5,426 bases of DNA from an uncultured Collinsella sp. GTDB lineage: Bacteria > Actinomycetota > Coriobacteriia > Coriobacteriales > Coriobacteriaceae. Location: assembly GCA_902468045.1 (NCBI GenBank), contig CABQXG010000111.1, forward strand, positions 1 to 5,426, in the 5' to 3' direction. The position numbers and the translations under genes were made by a program. The notes beneath the pieces were generated by a model, which saw only the letters and a program-made list of their open reading frames with translations, was not told the origin of the DNA and did no database searches. This document shows, piece after piece, positions 1-5,426 of this stretch (position 1 is the stretch's first letter; the number at the start of each line of letters is the position of its first letter).

Positions 1-356
1 GTGTTTTCGTTCTTGGTGTTCACGTTGCGCCCGCGATAGTTGATCTCGCCCTCCACGCGGCAGCCGCGAATCTCGCGATTCATGAGGTTGAGGCTACGCA
101 AGAAGGTCGACTTACCGCAGCCCGAAGGCCCAATGAGCGCCGTGATCTCGCCCTTGTGGAAGTCGAGCGACGTATTGTGCAGTGCATGGTGGTCGCCATA
201 GTACACGTTGACGTCCTTGGTGGAGAGCACGACCTCGTCGCTCACGGCCTTGCCGCTCACGCGCACGCGCTTCTCGCTCTCCCCCACGCTCGACAGGAAG
301 TCCTGGGTCTCGGACGATGCCGCTTCGGTTGCGGGCGTTGCATTCATCTCGCTCAT
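1..356 (-). CDS. pstB: PstB, phosphate ABC transporter ATP-binding subunit (N-terminal part, cut by window edge)
   Basis: This is the ATPase of the phosphate importer. It acts at the inner face of the membrane and couples ATP hydrolysis to transport through PstC-PstA. Only the first 118 residues are in the window. The Walker A motif GPSGCGKST lies at residues 76-84, with the catalytic lysine at 82. It is preceded by the typical PstB strand VNVYYGDHHALHN, whose tyrosines stack on the nucleotide, and followed by FLRSLNLMN, as in PstB. The ABC signature, Walker B and H-loop are off the window. The ATG at 356-354 overlaps the pstA stop in an ATGA arrangement, so translation is probably coupled. 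An AGAAGG sequence about 11 bases upstream could serve as the ribosome binding site. About 45 residues, rich in Glu, Ser and Ala, precede the ABC core, which is longer than in E. coli PstB. Confidence 0.95.
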   Translation of the reverse strand, partial: MSEMNATPATEAASSETQDFLSSVGESEKRVRVSGKAVSDEVVLSTKDVNVYYGDHHALHNTSLDFHKGEITALIGPSGCGKSTFLRSLNLMNREIRGCRVEGEINYRGRNVNTKNEN

Positions 357-1279
357 TCGGCCGTCATCCTTCTTGCCAGTTGCTTGCCCACGATACGGGC
401 GACTACGTTAAACAGCAGCACGCAAATCATCAGCAGCGCCGCGGTGCCCCAAACAATCTGCTGGGCCTCGGGGCTGCCCTCGCCATAGATCTTGTAGATG
501 TGCACGGCGAGCGACTCGCCGGGACGGAACACGTTCCAAGCGCAGGTGGGGCTCGACAGGTTAAAGCTCAAGAAGTTCAGGCGAACCGGCGAGCTCATAC
601 CCGAGGTAAAAAGCAGTGCTGCGGCCTCGCCAAACACGCGACCGGCCGAAAGCACGATGCCCGTCACGATGGCAGGCATGGCCTCGGGGATCAGGATGTG
701 CAGCGTGGCCTCCCAGCGAGTGAGGCCCATGGCCAGGCACGCATCGCGCTGGGCCTGCGGCACGTCCTCGAGCGCCTGCTGGATCACGCGCACCAGGATG
801 GGGATGTTGAACATGGTGAGCGCGACGGCGCCGGAGATGATGGAGTACTTCCAGCCCAGCTGCACCGAGAACACCAGAAAACCGAACATGCCGACGACGA
901 TGGAAGGCAGCGAGGACAACGTCTCGATGGCGGTGGAGGCGATGTCGCGGATGGGTCCGTCCGGCGCGTACTCAACCAAAAAGACCGCTCCGCCCAGGCT
1001 GATGGGCACCGAGATGATCAGGGTGATCAGCAGCAGGTAGAACGAGTCGAACAGCTGGTAGAGCACGCCGCCCTGCGTTCCGTTGGCGCGCGACGGCTCC
1101 GTGAGAAAGCCCGGCTGGAACAGCGTCGAGATGCCCTCGAACAGGATATAGGCCACCATGGAGACGACGATGAGCATGACGATGGCGACGATCGCCGTCA
1201 ACACGCCCGTGGCGAAGCGGTCCTGCTTTTGGACACGCCCGAGCCTCGCCTCGTCGATGTGGATACGCGTGCTAGCCAC
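353..1279 (-). CDS. pstA: PstA, phosphate ABC transporter permease subunit
   Basis: A 308-residue inner-membrane permease that pairs with PstC to form the phosphate channel. About six hydrophobic segments are visible, near residues 24-50, 76-103, 117-140, 145-165, 199-224 and 275-297. The cytoplasmic coupling (EAA-type) loop is RDACLAMGLTRWEATLHI at about 178-195, followed by PEAMPAIVTG, and it contacts PstB. LSSLPSIVVGMFG at 121-133 and GRVFGEAAAL at 213-222 are characteristic of PstA. The length fits the family (around 280-300). The start is GTG at 1279, because the first in-frame ATG falls inside the first membrane segment (residue 35). The GTG overlaps the last codons of pstC by 8 bases, and GGGGGCGAAGG just upstream can act as ribosome binding site. 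It ends in the ATGA overlap with pstB. Confidence 0.96.
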   Translation of the reverse strand: MASTRIHIDEARLGRVQKQDRFATGVLTAIVAIVMLIVVSMVAYILFEGISTLFQPGFLTEPSRANGTQGGVLYQLFDSFYLLLITLIISVPISLGGAVFLVEYAPDGPIRDIASTAIETLSSLPSIVVGMFGFLVFSVQLGWKYSIISGAVALTMFNIPILVRVIQQALEDVPQAQRDACLAMGLTRWEATLHILIPEAMPAIVTGIVLSAGRVFGEAAALLFTSGMSSPVRLNFLSFNLSSPTCAWNVFRPGESLAVHIYKIYGEGSPEAQQIVWGTAALLMICVLLFNVVARIVGKQLARRMTAE

Positions 1280-2180
1280 GAGCCTTCGCCCCCTTGCGGC
1301 CGATAAGGTGGATGATCAGGATGAAGATGAGACTCATGCCCATCAGCAGCAGGCCGAGCGCCCACAGAACATCGTCTTGGTCCGAGCCCTCGGCATAGAC
1401 TGCCATGGACGTGGTGAGCGTGGTGGTGATGGTCGAAGCCGGCGACAGCAGCGACGTCGGCATGGCCTCGATGCCGCCGATGACCATGCGCACGGCGAGC
1501 GTCTCGCCAAAGGCGCGGGTCATGCCCAAGATAACCGCGGTCATGAGCGACGGCATGGCGGACTTGAGCACCACGTGCCAGATGGTCTGCCAGCGGGTGT
1601 AGCCCAGCGCGAGCGAGCCCTGGCGGTAGCCGTCGGGCACGGCGCGCAGGCCATCGACCGAAAGCGTGGTCATCGTCGGCAGAATCATGACCGCCAGCAC
1701 GATGGCGCCGGGCAAGATGCCCAGGCCCGTGCTCACGTGGAAAACGCTCTTCATAAGACCGACGACAACGTGAAAGCCGATCAAGCCAAAGACGACCGAG
1801 GGAATACCGGTCAAAAGCTCAATAAGCGGCTGAAAAACCTTGGAACCAAACTTAGGCTGGATCTCGACCGCAAAGATGGCAGAGCCGATGGCGATGGGCA
1901 GCGCGATGAGCGTGGAGAGCACCATGACCGCAAACGAGGTGACGATCAGGGGCAGGGCGCCGGTATAGGGCAGGCCGTTTTCGGCTGTGTTGGCCAGGTC
2001 CCACTTGGTGCCGGTGAAAAACTCGACGACCGAGACGCCGTCCTTGACAAAAGCCGAGAGGCCCTTTTGGGCGACCATAAAGATGAGCGCGGCAACGACA
2101 AGCGTCACGAGCGCTACGCACGCGCCCGTGACGCCCAGGCCCACGTTCTCAAGGTCGCGCTTTGGCAGCTGTTTTGCCAT
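1272..2180 (-). CDS. pstC: PstC, phosphate ABC transporter permease subunit
   Basis: A 302-residue inner-membrane permease, the partner of PstA. Hydrophobic segments lie near residues 14-37, 74-105, 117-142, 153-172, 208-235 and 271-293. The coupling loop GSLALGYTRWQTIWHVVLK at about 188-206 follows VDGLRAVPDGYRQ and precedes AMPSLMTAVILG, the usual PstC order. ELLTGIPSVVFGLIG at 121-135 and TRAFGETLAV at 221-230 are PstC/PstA hallmarks. The periplasmic FFTGTKWD at 54-61 is typical of PstC rather than PstA. The ATG at 2180-2178 is preceded by GGAAAGG six bases upstream. Only 24 bases separate it from the pstS stop and no terminator is seen there, so pstS and pstC are very likely on one transcript. 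The 3' end overlaps the pstA start. Confidence 0.96.
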   Translation of the reverse strand: MAKQLPKRDLENVGLGVTGACVALVTLVVAALIFMVAQKGLSAFVKDGVSVVEFFTGTKWDLANTAENGLPYTGALPLIVTSFAVMVLSTLIALPIAIGSAIFAVEIQPKFGSKVFQPLIELLTGIPSVVFGLIGFHVVVGLMKSVFHVSTGLGILPGAIVLAVMILPTMTTLSVDGLRAVPDGYRQGSLALGYTRWQTIWHVVLKSAMPSLMTAVILGMTRAFGETLAVRMVIGGIEAMPTSLLSPASTITTTLTTSMAVYAEGSDQDDVLWALGLLLMGMSLIFILIIHLIGRKGAKARG

Positions 2181-2204
2181 TGCAAACCTTTCCGGGGCGA
2201 TTAC

Positions 2205-3146
2205 TTATTTAGCAGAGACCTTGCCGCTGGCGTCCTTGACGACCTTCATGGCAGAGACGGGGATGAAGCCCTGCTCCTCGACGAGCTTGCCCTGGACGTC
2301 GTCGGAAAGCATGAACTCCAGGAAGGCCTTGGTGGCCTCGTCGGCGTCCTTGGAGCAGTACATGTGCTCGGTAGCCCAGATCTTGAAGGAGTCATCAGTG
2401 ACATTCTTGCTCTTGGGCTCGACGCCCTCGACCTTGATGGCGTTGAACTTGGAGTCATCGAAGTGCGAGAAGTCGAGGTAGGAGATGGCGTTATCGGTGC
2501 TGCCCATCTGAGTCTGGACGTCGCCGGACTTGTCGAGCTCGGCGTCGCCCTTAAAGTCGACGGCCTCGTCGCCAAAGACGGCGGCCTCGAAGGTGGCGCG
2601 GGTGCCGGAGCCGGCCTTGCGGTTGAGGACGACGATGGTGGCGTCGTCGCCGCCGACCTCCTTCCAGTTGGTGATCTGGCCAGAGAAGATGCCCTTGAGC
2701 TGCTCGAGGGACAGGTCGTCGACCGTCACGTTCTTGGAGACGACGGGACCCATGCCCACGACGGCAACCTCGTGGTCGACGAGGTTCTTGACCTGGTCGG
2801 CCTCGAGCTTGGTCTCGGCGAAGACGTCGGAGTTACCGATGGTGACGGTGCCTGCGGCGACAGCGGTCAGACCCTTGCCCGAACCGTTGCCCGAGCCGGA
2901 AACGGAGACGTCCGGGTTGGCATCCATGAACTTCTCGGCAGCAGCCTCGACGAGAGCCTGGAACGAGGAGGCACCGTCGTAGGTCACCTCGCCGGAGACG
3001 GACTCGGCAGTAGCAGCGGCGCTACCCTTGTCGGCGGCGTCGGATGCGCCGGAGCCGCCGCAACCAACGAGACCGAGACCGACGATGCTGGCAAAACCAC
3101 CAGCGAGGCCGAGGAACTGACGACGAGAATAAGCCTGATCGAGCAT
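2205..3146 (-). CDS. pstS: PstS, phosphate-binding lipoprotein (likely Tat-exported)
   Basis: A 313-residue extracytoplasmic solute-binding protein that delivers phosphate to PstC-PstA. The N-terminus carries a twin-arginine motif, SRRQFLGL (residues 7-14), a hydrophobic stretch, and then a lipobox LVGC with the modified cysteine at 29. A Gly/Ser/Ala-rich linker follows to about residue 50. The PBP-like domain shows the phosphate-binding landmarks of the family: Ser60-Ser61, GSGNGSGKG at 84-92, the aspartate of GNSD at 107, FSGQITNW at 154-161, and Arg176 with GSGT at 179-182. The start is ATG at 3146, because AAAGGAA sits 4 bases before it. A second in-frame ATG lies 18 bases further upstream (3164-3162), but choosing it would place the ribosome binding site inside the gene and lengthen the region before the twin arginines. 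It is first gene of the pst operon and is probably induced by phosphate shortage. Confidence 0.97.
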   Translation of the reverse strand: MLDQAYSRRQFLGLAGGFASIVGLGLVGCGGSGASDAADKGSAAATAESVSGEVTYDGASSFQALVEAAAEKFMDANPDVSVSGSGNGSGKGLTAVAAGTVTIGNSDVFAETKLEADQVKNLVDHEVAVVGMGPVVSKNVTVDDLSLEQLKGIFSGQITNWKEVGGDDATIVVLNRKAGSGTRATFEAAVFGDEAVDFKGDAELDKSGDVQTQMGSTDNAISYLDFSHFDDSKFNAIKVEGVEPKSKNVTDDSFKIWATEHMYCSKDADEATKAFLEFMLSDDVQGKLVEEQGFIPVSAMKVVKDASGKVSAK

Positions 3147-3150
3147 GATC

Positions 3151-3157
3151 TTCCTTT
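3151..3157 (-). promoter_or_regulatory. Ribosome binding site deciding the pstS start
   Basis: AAAGGAA on the minus strand, 4 bases before the ATG at 3146. It lies between two in-frame ATGs (3164 and 3146) and so favours the inner one. Confidence 0.75.
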
Positions 3158-3171
3158 CGTACATGCGACTC

Positions 3172-3224
3172 GCGGGCACCCTGCCCGCTTTGCTGTTTGG
3201 AAAGATACGACCCCGACCGGGCAG
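3172..3224 (-). promoter_or_regulatory. pstS leader with mutually exclusive hairpins
   Basis: In the pstS 5' leader, minus-strand GCGGGCA (3188-3182) can pair with TGCCCGC (3178-3172) across a 3-base loop, a perfect 7-bp hairpin ending about 25 bases before the ATG. The overlapping CGGGCAG (3187-3181) can instead pair with CTGCCCG (3224-3218), also 7 bp, across 30 bases. Part of that upstream arm can also fold on itself, as CGGGC at 3230-3226 with GCCCG at 3222-3218 around a 3-base loop. These pairings exclude one another. No U-tract follows, so the arrangement is not a classical intrinsic attenuator. The pairings are seen directly; any regulatory role is inferred. Confidence 0.4.
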
Positions 3225-3256
3225 CGCCCGCGCCAACTGCGGTTTTTTACGGGCAT

Positions 3257-3286
3257 CTGATAGACCCTTACCGCAAGCTCTGTCCA
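3257..3286 (-). promoter_or_regulatory. Candidate sigma70-type promoter for pstS
   Basis: On the minus strand TGGACA (3286-3281) matches the -35 consensus at 5 of 6 positions. TATCAG (3262-3257) matches the -10 at 4 of 6, with an 18-base spacer. The predicted transcript would start near 3250 and have a leader of about 100 bases. The weak -10 fits a promoter that needs an activator such as PhoB/PhoP. This is an eye match only. Confidence 0.4.
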
Positions 3287-3290
3287 GCCT

Positions 3291-3307
3291 TTACAAACGG
3301 ATAACAA
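3291..3307 (-). promoter_or_regulatory. Candidate Pho box (two direct repeats, 11-base period)
   Basis: The minus strand shows TTGTTA (3307-3302) and TTGTAA (3296-3291), spaced exactly 11 bases from start to start and ending 4 bases before the candidate -35. PhoB/PhoP regulators of phosphate genes typically bind direct repeats of 11-base period just upstream of or over the -35 region. The spacing and location are seen; the assignment is inferred. Confidence 0.35.
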
Positions 3308-3337
3308 TCCAGCGCCGAACATGGCGCACCTTTTACA

Positions 3338-3357
3338 CCAAAGGAACGTCCCCAATG
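3338..3357 (-). repeat. Possible REP-type repeat remnant
   Basis: The minus strand reads CATTGGGGACGTTCCTTTGG. GGGGACGTTCC followed by a T-rich stretch resembles, from memory, the conserved head of REP sequences linked to IS200-like (RAYT) transposases in several Gram-positive genomes. Only one copy and no partner arm are seen here, so this could be chance. Confidence 0.25.
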
Positions 3358-3373
3358 ACTACCCCACCGCAAC

Positions 3374-3402
3374 AGAAAAAGCCCGGGCCGAAGCACCGGG
3401 CT
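3374..3402 (-). terminator. Rho-independent terminator of the dipeptidase transcript
   Basis: On the minus strand AGCCCGG (3402-3396) pairs with CCGGGCT (3386-3380). Inside lie a bulged T and a 2-bp GC stem closed by a C(UUCG)G tetraloop, and five consecutive T follow (3380-3376). On the plus strand no T-run follows the hairpin, so it works in one direction. It separates the dipeptidase transcript from the pst promoter. Confidence 0.9.
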
Positions 3403-3432
3403 CGTAATGCAAGTTTGTATCCAAGCAGGATA

Positions 3433-3538
3433 TAGGGGTTTCCCAGGTGCCCGAGATTGCCCCGAAAGAGGAGCGCCGCGTACTTTGGTACGCAAGCGAC
3501 GGTTTGAGGGGCAAGGTCGGGTGCCTGGGGAAGCCCTA
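3433..3538. repeat. Large imperfect inverted repeat (foldback element) with inner hairpin
   Basis: The arms at 3433-3463 and 3508-3538 are 31 bases each. Read in the plus sense they form 25 Watson-Crick pairs, 3 G.U wobbles and 3 mismatches (3438/3533, 3455/3516, 3456/3515). The 44-base interior holds a perfect 6-bp hairpin, GCGTAC (3478-3483) and GTACGC (3488-3493), around TTTG, with a possible 3-bp extension CGC/GCG (3474-3476 with 3496-3498). The right end (CCCTA) contains the dipeptidase stop codon. It is separate from the terminator at 3374-3402 and has no T-run of its own. It could be a small non-autonomous mobile repeat, a structured RNA, or an mRNA 3'-end stabiliser. No family is recognised. 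Confidence 0.7.
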
Positions 3539-4972
3539 CAGTTCCAGTTCGTTGAGACGAAGGATCGCCACGATGTAAATCTTGAGCGCCTGTTTAAGCT
3601 GTTCTTCGCTGGCACACTCGTTGGAGCCGTGCATCTGGCCGCCCCACGCGGGCAGCTCCAGGCCGGTCTCTTCGGGGCCAAACGAGACGGCGCGGGCAAA
3701 GTTGCGCGCGTACGTGCCGCCGCCCATGGCAAAGGGCCCAGCATGCTTGCCGGTGAACTCGTTATAGGTATCGATAAGCGCCTTCACGGCCGGATCATCG
3801 GCAGAGACTGAGAACGGCACCTTAGCGCGACCCAGCTGGCACGTCACGCCAAAACGGCCCACGAGCGGGTCGAGCTGCTCGCGGATGGTATCGGCACTCG
3901 TACTGTCGGGGAAGCGCACGTCGATGACCTGCTCAATATGGCCATCCGCCACGCGGATGACTCCAGCGTTGCAGGTAAGCGGGCCAAACGCCGGACTCGT
4001 CGCATCGATACCTAGGCCGCGGCCATAGGCATCCGCATGCACAAAGGCCAGGAACTTGACGAATTCGTGCTCGGCAGGCGTCAGCAGGCGCTCGTCGCGT
4101 GCACCAAACGCGTCCTCGGCCTCGCGCAGATACGACACAATCAGGCCGACGGCGTTGATGGTGCCCTCAGGCATCGAAGCGTGGCCACCAATACCGTGGG
4201 CGAAAATCTGCGCATGGCCATTGTCGAGCGCCGTGATCTCCAGGCGGTCGGCGTTCTCAACGGGCGCCGGCAGCTCATCGGCGGCAATCGAAAGCTCGCA
4301 GATGGACTGCGACGGAATGGCATTGCTCGCCTCGGAGCCGCTCCACGACACGATGCGCCCGCCGTCGATCTTGGGGCTCACGAACGTCGCCCCAAACTGG
4401 CCCTTCTCGGCATTGCAGACCGGGAACTCGGCATCGGGCGTAAACAAAAAGTCGGGGTCTGCGTGATTCTCCAGATAATGGTGAACGTCGGACATGCCCA
4501 CTTCCTCATCGCAGCCCAGCAGCGCGCGGAAGGTATAGCGCGGCACAATGCCGTGCTTGAGCAGGTAGGCACCGGCGTAGAGCGACAACACCGCCGGACC
4601 CTTGTCATCAATCACGCCACGGCCGAGCAGCCAGCCCTCGCGACGCTCCATCGCAAACGGGTCGGTGTTCCAGCCGGGGCCGGCGGGCACCACGTCCACG
4701 TGGCAGATGGTCGCGAGCTGCTTGTCGCCGCGACCCGGGATATCGGCAATGCCCACATAGCCCTCGTCGTCGCTCGTCTGGTAGCCGAGCTTTTGCGCAA
4801 TGCCGAGCGCGCAATCGAGCGCATCACGAACCGGGCGGCCAAACGGCGCGCTAGGCTCCGCATCGGCAGCAACGGCTACGGACGGATAACTCACCAGCTG
4901 CTCGATATCGGCGACGACGTCCTCCCAGACCTCGTCGACATACTCGGTAACGCTCTGCTCCACCTGATTCAT
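3536..4972 (-). CDS. M20-family metallo-dipeptidase, PepV/Sapep type
   Basis: A 478-residue cytoplasmic dipeptidase that probably hydrolyses dipeptides for amino-acid supply, with two metal ions (Zn or Mn). The full M20 metal site is visible: His91 and Asp93 in CHVDVVP, bridging Asp122 in GVIDDKGP, the catalytic/metal pair Glu156-Glu157 in GCDEEVG, Asp180 in FTPDAEFPV, and His448 in MHGSNE. His264 in GIGGHASMPEG is in the dimerisation or lid domain, and GGGTYARNF at 417-425 is typical of PepV. Spacing and length (about 470) fit PepV and Sapep better than ArgE or DapE. No signal peptide is seen. The start is the ATG at 4972, which has AAGGAGG six bases upstream; the open frame extends 15 codons further without such a site. 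It ends inside an inverted repeat and is followed by a terminator. A 54-base gap separates it from the HAD gene. The exact substrate is not readable from sequence. Confidence 0.93.
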   Translation of the reverse strand: MNQVEQSVTEYVDEVWEDVVADIEQLVSYPSVAVAADAEPSAPFGRPVRDALDCALGIAQKLGYQTSDDEGYVGIADIPGRGDKQLATICHVDVVPAGPGWNTDPFAMERREGWLLGRGVIDDKGPAVLSLYAGAYLLKHGIVPRYTFRALLGCDEEVGMSDVHHYLENHADPDFLFTPDAEFPVCNAEKGQFGATFVSPKIDGGRIVSWSGSEASNAIPSQSICELSIAADELPAPVENADRLEITALDNGHAQIFAHGIGGHASMPEGTINAVGLIVSYLREAEDAFGARDERLLTPAEHEFVKFLAFVHADAYGRGLGIDATSPAFGPLTCNAGVIRVADGHIEQVIDVRFPDSTSADTIREQLDPLVGRFGVTCQLGRAKVPFSVSADDPAVKALIDTYNEFTGKHAGPFAMGGGTYARNFARAVSFGPEETGLELPAWGGQMHGSNECASEEQLKQALKIYIVAILRLNELEL

Positions 4973-4978
4973 GGACGA

Positions 4979-4985
4979 CCTCCTT
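4979..4985 (-). promoter_or_regulatory. Strong ribosome binding site of the dipeptidase
   Basis: A consensus AAGGAGG on the minus strand, 6 bases before the ATG at 4972. It fixes that start over in-frame codons further upstream. Confidence 0.85.
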
Positions 4986-5026
4986 ACCAATGAGCGACGG
5001 GTACGCCCGCCCCTCACATCAAATAC

Positions 5027-5426
5027 TTATATAGCGAAAAGTTTAGCAAGCTCGGCCACCGAGTGCACCACCGCATCGGCGCCCGCAGCCTCGTGCTCCC
5101 CCGGCGCCGCCGCACCCGAATAGATGCCAATGCACGGCACGCCCATCGCGTGCGCGCCCTCGACGTCGTTAAAGCGGTCGCCAATCATCACGGCCTCGTC
5201 CGCGGTCGCGCCCAGGGCCGCCAGCGCATCGCGGACCGAATCCGCCTTGGTCTCGCGGCCCTGCGGCGGATTCATGCCAACCACGGCCTCAAACTGAGAA
5301 AGCCCCAGTTCACCCACCATGTCAACGCACTTTGCCTCCATGCGCGACGTCGCCACGGCCAAGCGCTTGCCCTGGGCGACCAACCCATCCAGCAGCTCGG
5401 GGATCCCGTCGAACACGGGATACTCC
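5027..5426 (-). CDS. HAD-superfamily hydrolase, phosphoglycolate-phosphatase-like (C-terminal part, cut by window edge)
   Basis: About 132 C-terminal residues of a haloacid dehalogenase-type phosphatase; the N-terminal catalytic DxD motif is beyond the window. The visible part begins EYPVFDGIPELLDGLVAQG, the usual segment after the cap domain. It then shows motif II (Thr/Ser in LAVATSR), the motif III lysine in RETKADSV, and motif IV, GDRFNDVEGAHAMG, with the metal-binding acidic residues. The order and spacing fit the phosphoglycolate phosphatase/Gph-like branch (HAD_2). The substrate cannot be told from this fragment, and such enzymes often act on sugar phosphates or nucleotides. It ends with TAA at 5029-5027, 54 bases before the dipeptidase ATG and with no terminator between, so the two genes may share a transcript. 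The frame is open to the window edge. Confidence 0.88.
   Translation of the reverse strand, partial: EYPVFDGIPELLDGLVAQGKRLAVATSRMEAKCVDMVGELGLSQFEAVVGMNPPQGRETKADSVRDALAALGATADEAVMIGDRFNDVEGAHAMGVPCIGIYSGAAAPGEHEAAGADAVVHSVAELAKLFAI

Noticed and set aside
317..1306. A 329-codon plus-strand open frame opposite pstA
   Set aside because: It is an antisense shadow with biased His/Arg/Asp composition and no recognisable motif.
1158..3260. A 700-codon open frame on the plus strand, opposite pstC and pstS
   Set aside because: It is antisense to two clear transporter genes. Its product is a low-complexity run rich in Asp, Gly, Arg and His, as expected from reverse reading of GC-rich codons, and no domain or good ribosome binding site is seen.
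3299..3310. GGATAACAATCC, resembling the core of the lac operator
   Set aside because: Only a short imperfect palindrome is present, with no LacI-type regulator or sugar gene nearby. The 11-base repeat reading of the same bases fits the context better.
3355..3435. A 26-codon plus-strand frame (MTTPPQQKKPGPKHR...) with AAAGGAA about 8 bases before its ATG
   Set aside because: It runs through the minus-strand terminator stem and stops at the tip of the inverted repeat, and no plus-strand promoter is evident. It is probably chance, though a conserved peptide in relatives would change this.
4037..4993. A 318-codon plus-strand open frame opposite the dipeptidase
   Set aside because: It is a shadow of a gene whose complete M20 metal site is intact on the other strand.
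4998..5009. Small inverted repeat CGGG-TACG-CCCG between the HAD and dipeptidase genes
   Set aside because: It has only 4 bp and no T-run, so it is too weak for a terminator.
5028..5033. TATATA at the end of the HAD gene as a -10 for the dipeptidase
   Set aside because: No acceptable -35 is found at 16-18 bases. It may only be an AT-rich stop region, and read-through from the HAD gene is equally possible.

Overview
The window is a GC-rich bacterial chromosome segment in which every convincing gene lies on the minus strand. It holds the high-affinity phosphate import operon pstS-pstC-pstA-pstB, read from about 3146 down to the left edge, where pstB is cut off. Upstream of it lie an M20-family dipeptidase of the PepV/Sapep type and the C-terminal part of a HAD-family phosphatase, cut by the right edge. 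The high GC content, a PstS that appears to be a twin-arginine-exported lipoprotein, and the general style of the proteins suggest an actinobacterium of the Coriobacteriia, possibly Collinsella. That is an inference from pattern only and was not checked against any database.

Layout by increasing coordinate: pstB start (1-356, partial), pstA (353-1279), pstC (1272-2180), pstS (2205-3146), a 389-base intergenic region (3147-3535), the dipeptidase (3536-4972), a 54-base gap, and the HAD hydrolase end (5027-5426, partial). The pst genes are tightly packed: a 24-base gap between pstS and pstC, an 8-base overlap of pstC and pstA with a GTG start, and a 4-base ATGA overlap of pstA and pstB. PstS captures phosphate outside the membrane, PstC and PstA form the channel, and PstB dimers power import with ATP. 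phoU often follows pstB and could lie beyond the left edge.

The intergenic region is the least ordinary part. Going in the direction of transcription, it holds a large imperfect inverted repeat (3433-3538) whose outer end supplies the dipeptidase stop codon, a clean rho-independent terminator with a UUCG loop (3374-3402), a short sequence resembling a REP-type repeat (3338-3357), and a pair of 11-base-period TTGTTA/TTGTAA repeats that could be a Pho box. A weak sigma70-type promoter and a pstS leader with mutually exclusive hairpins just before the ribosome binding site complete it. The foldback element and the switching leader are the two best candidates for something undescribed. The protein-coding genes themselves are ordinary.
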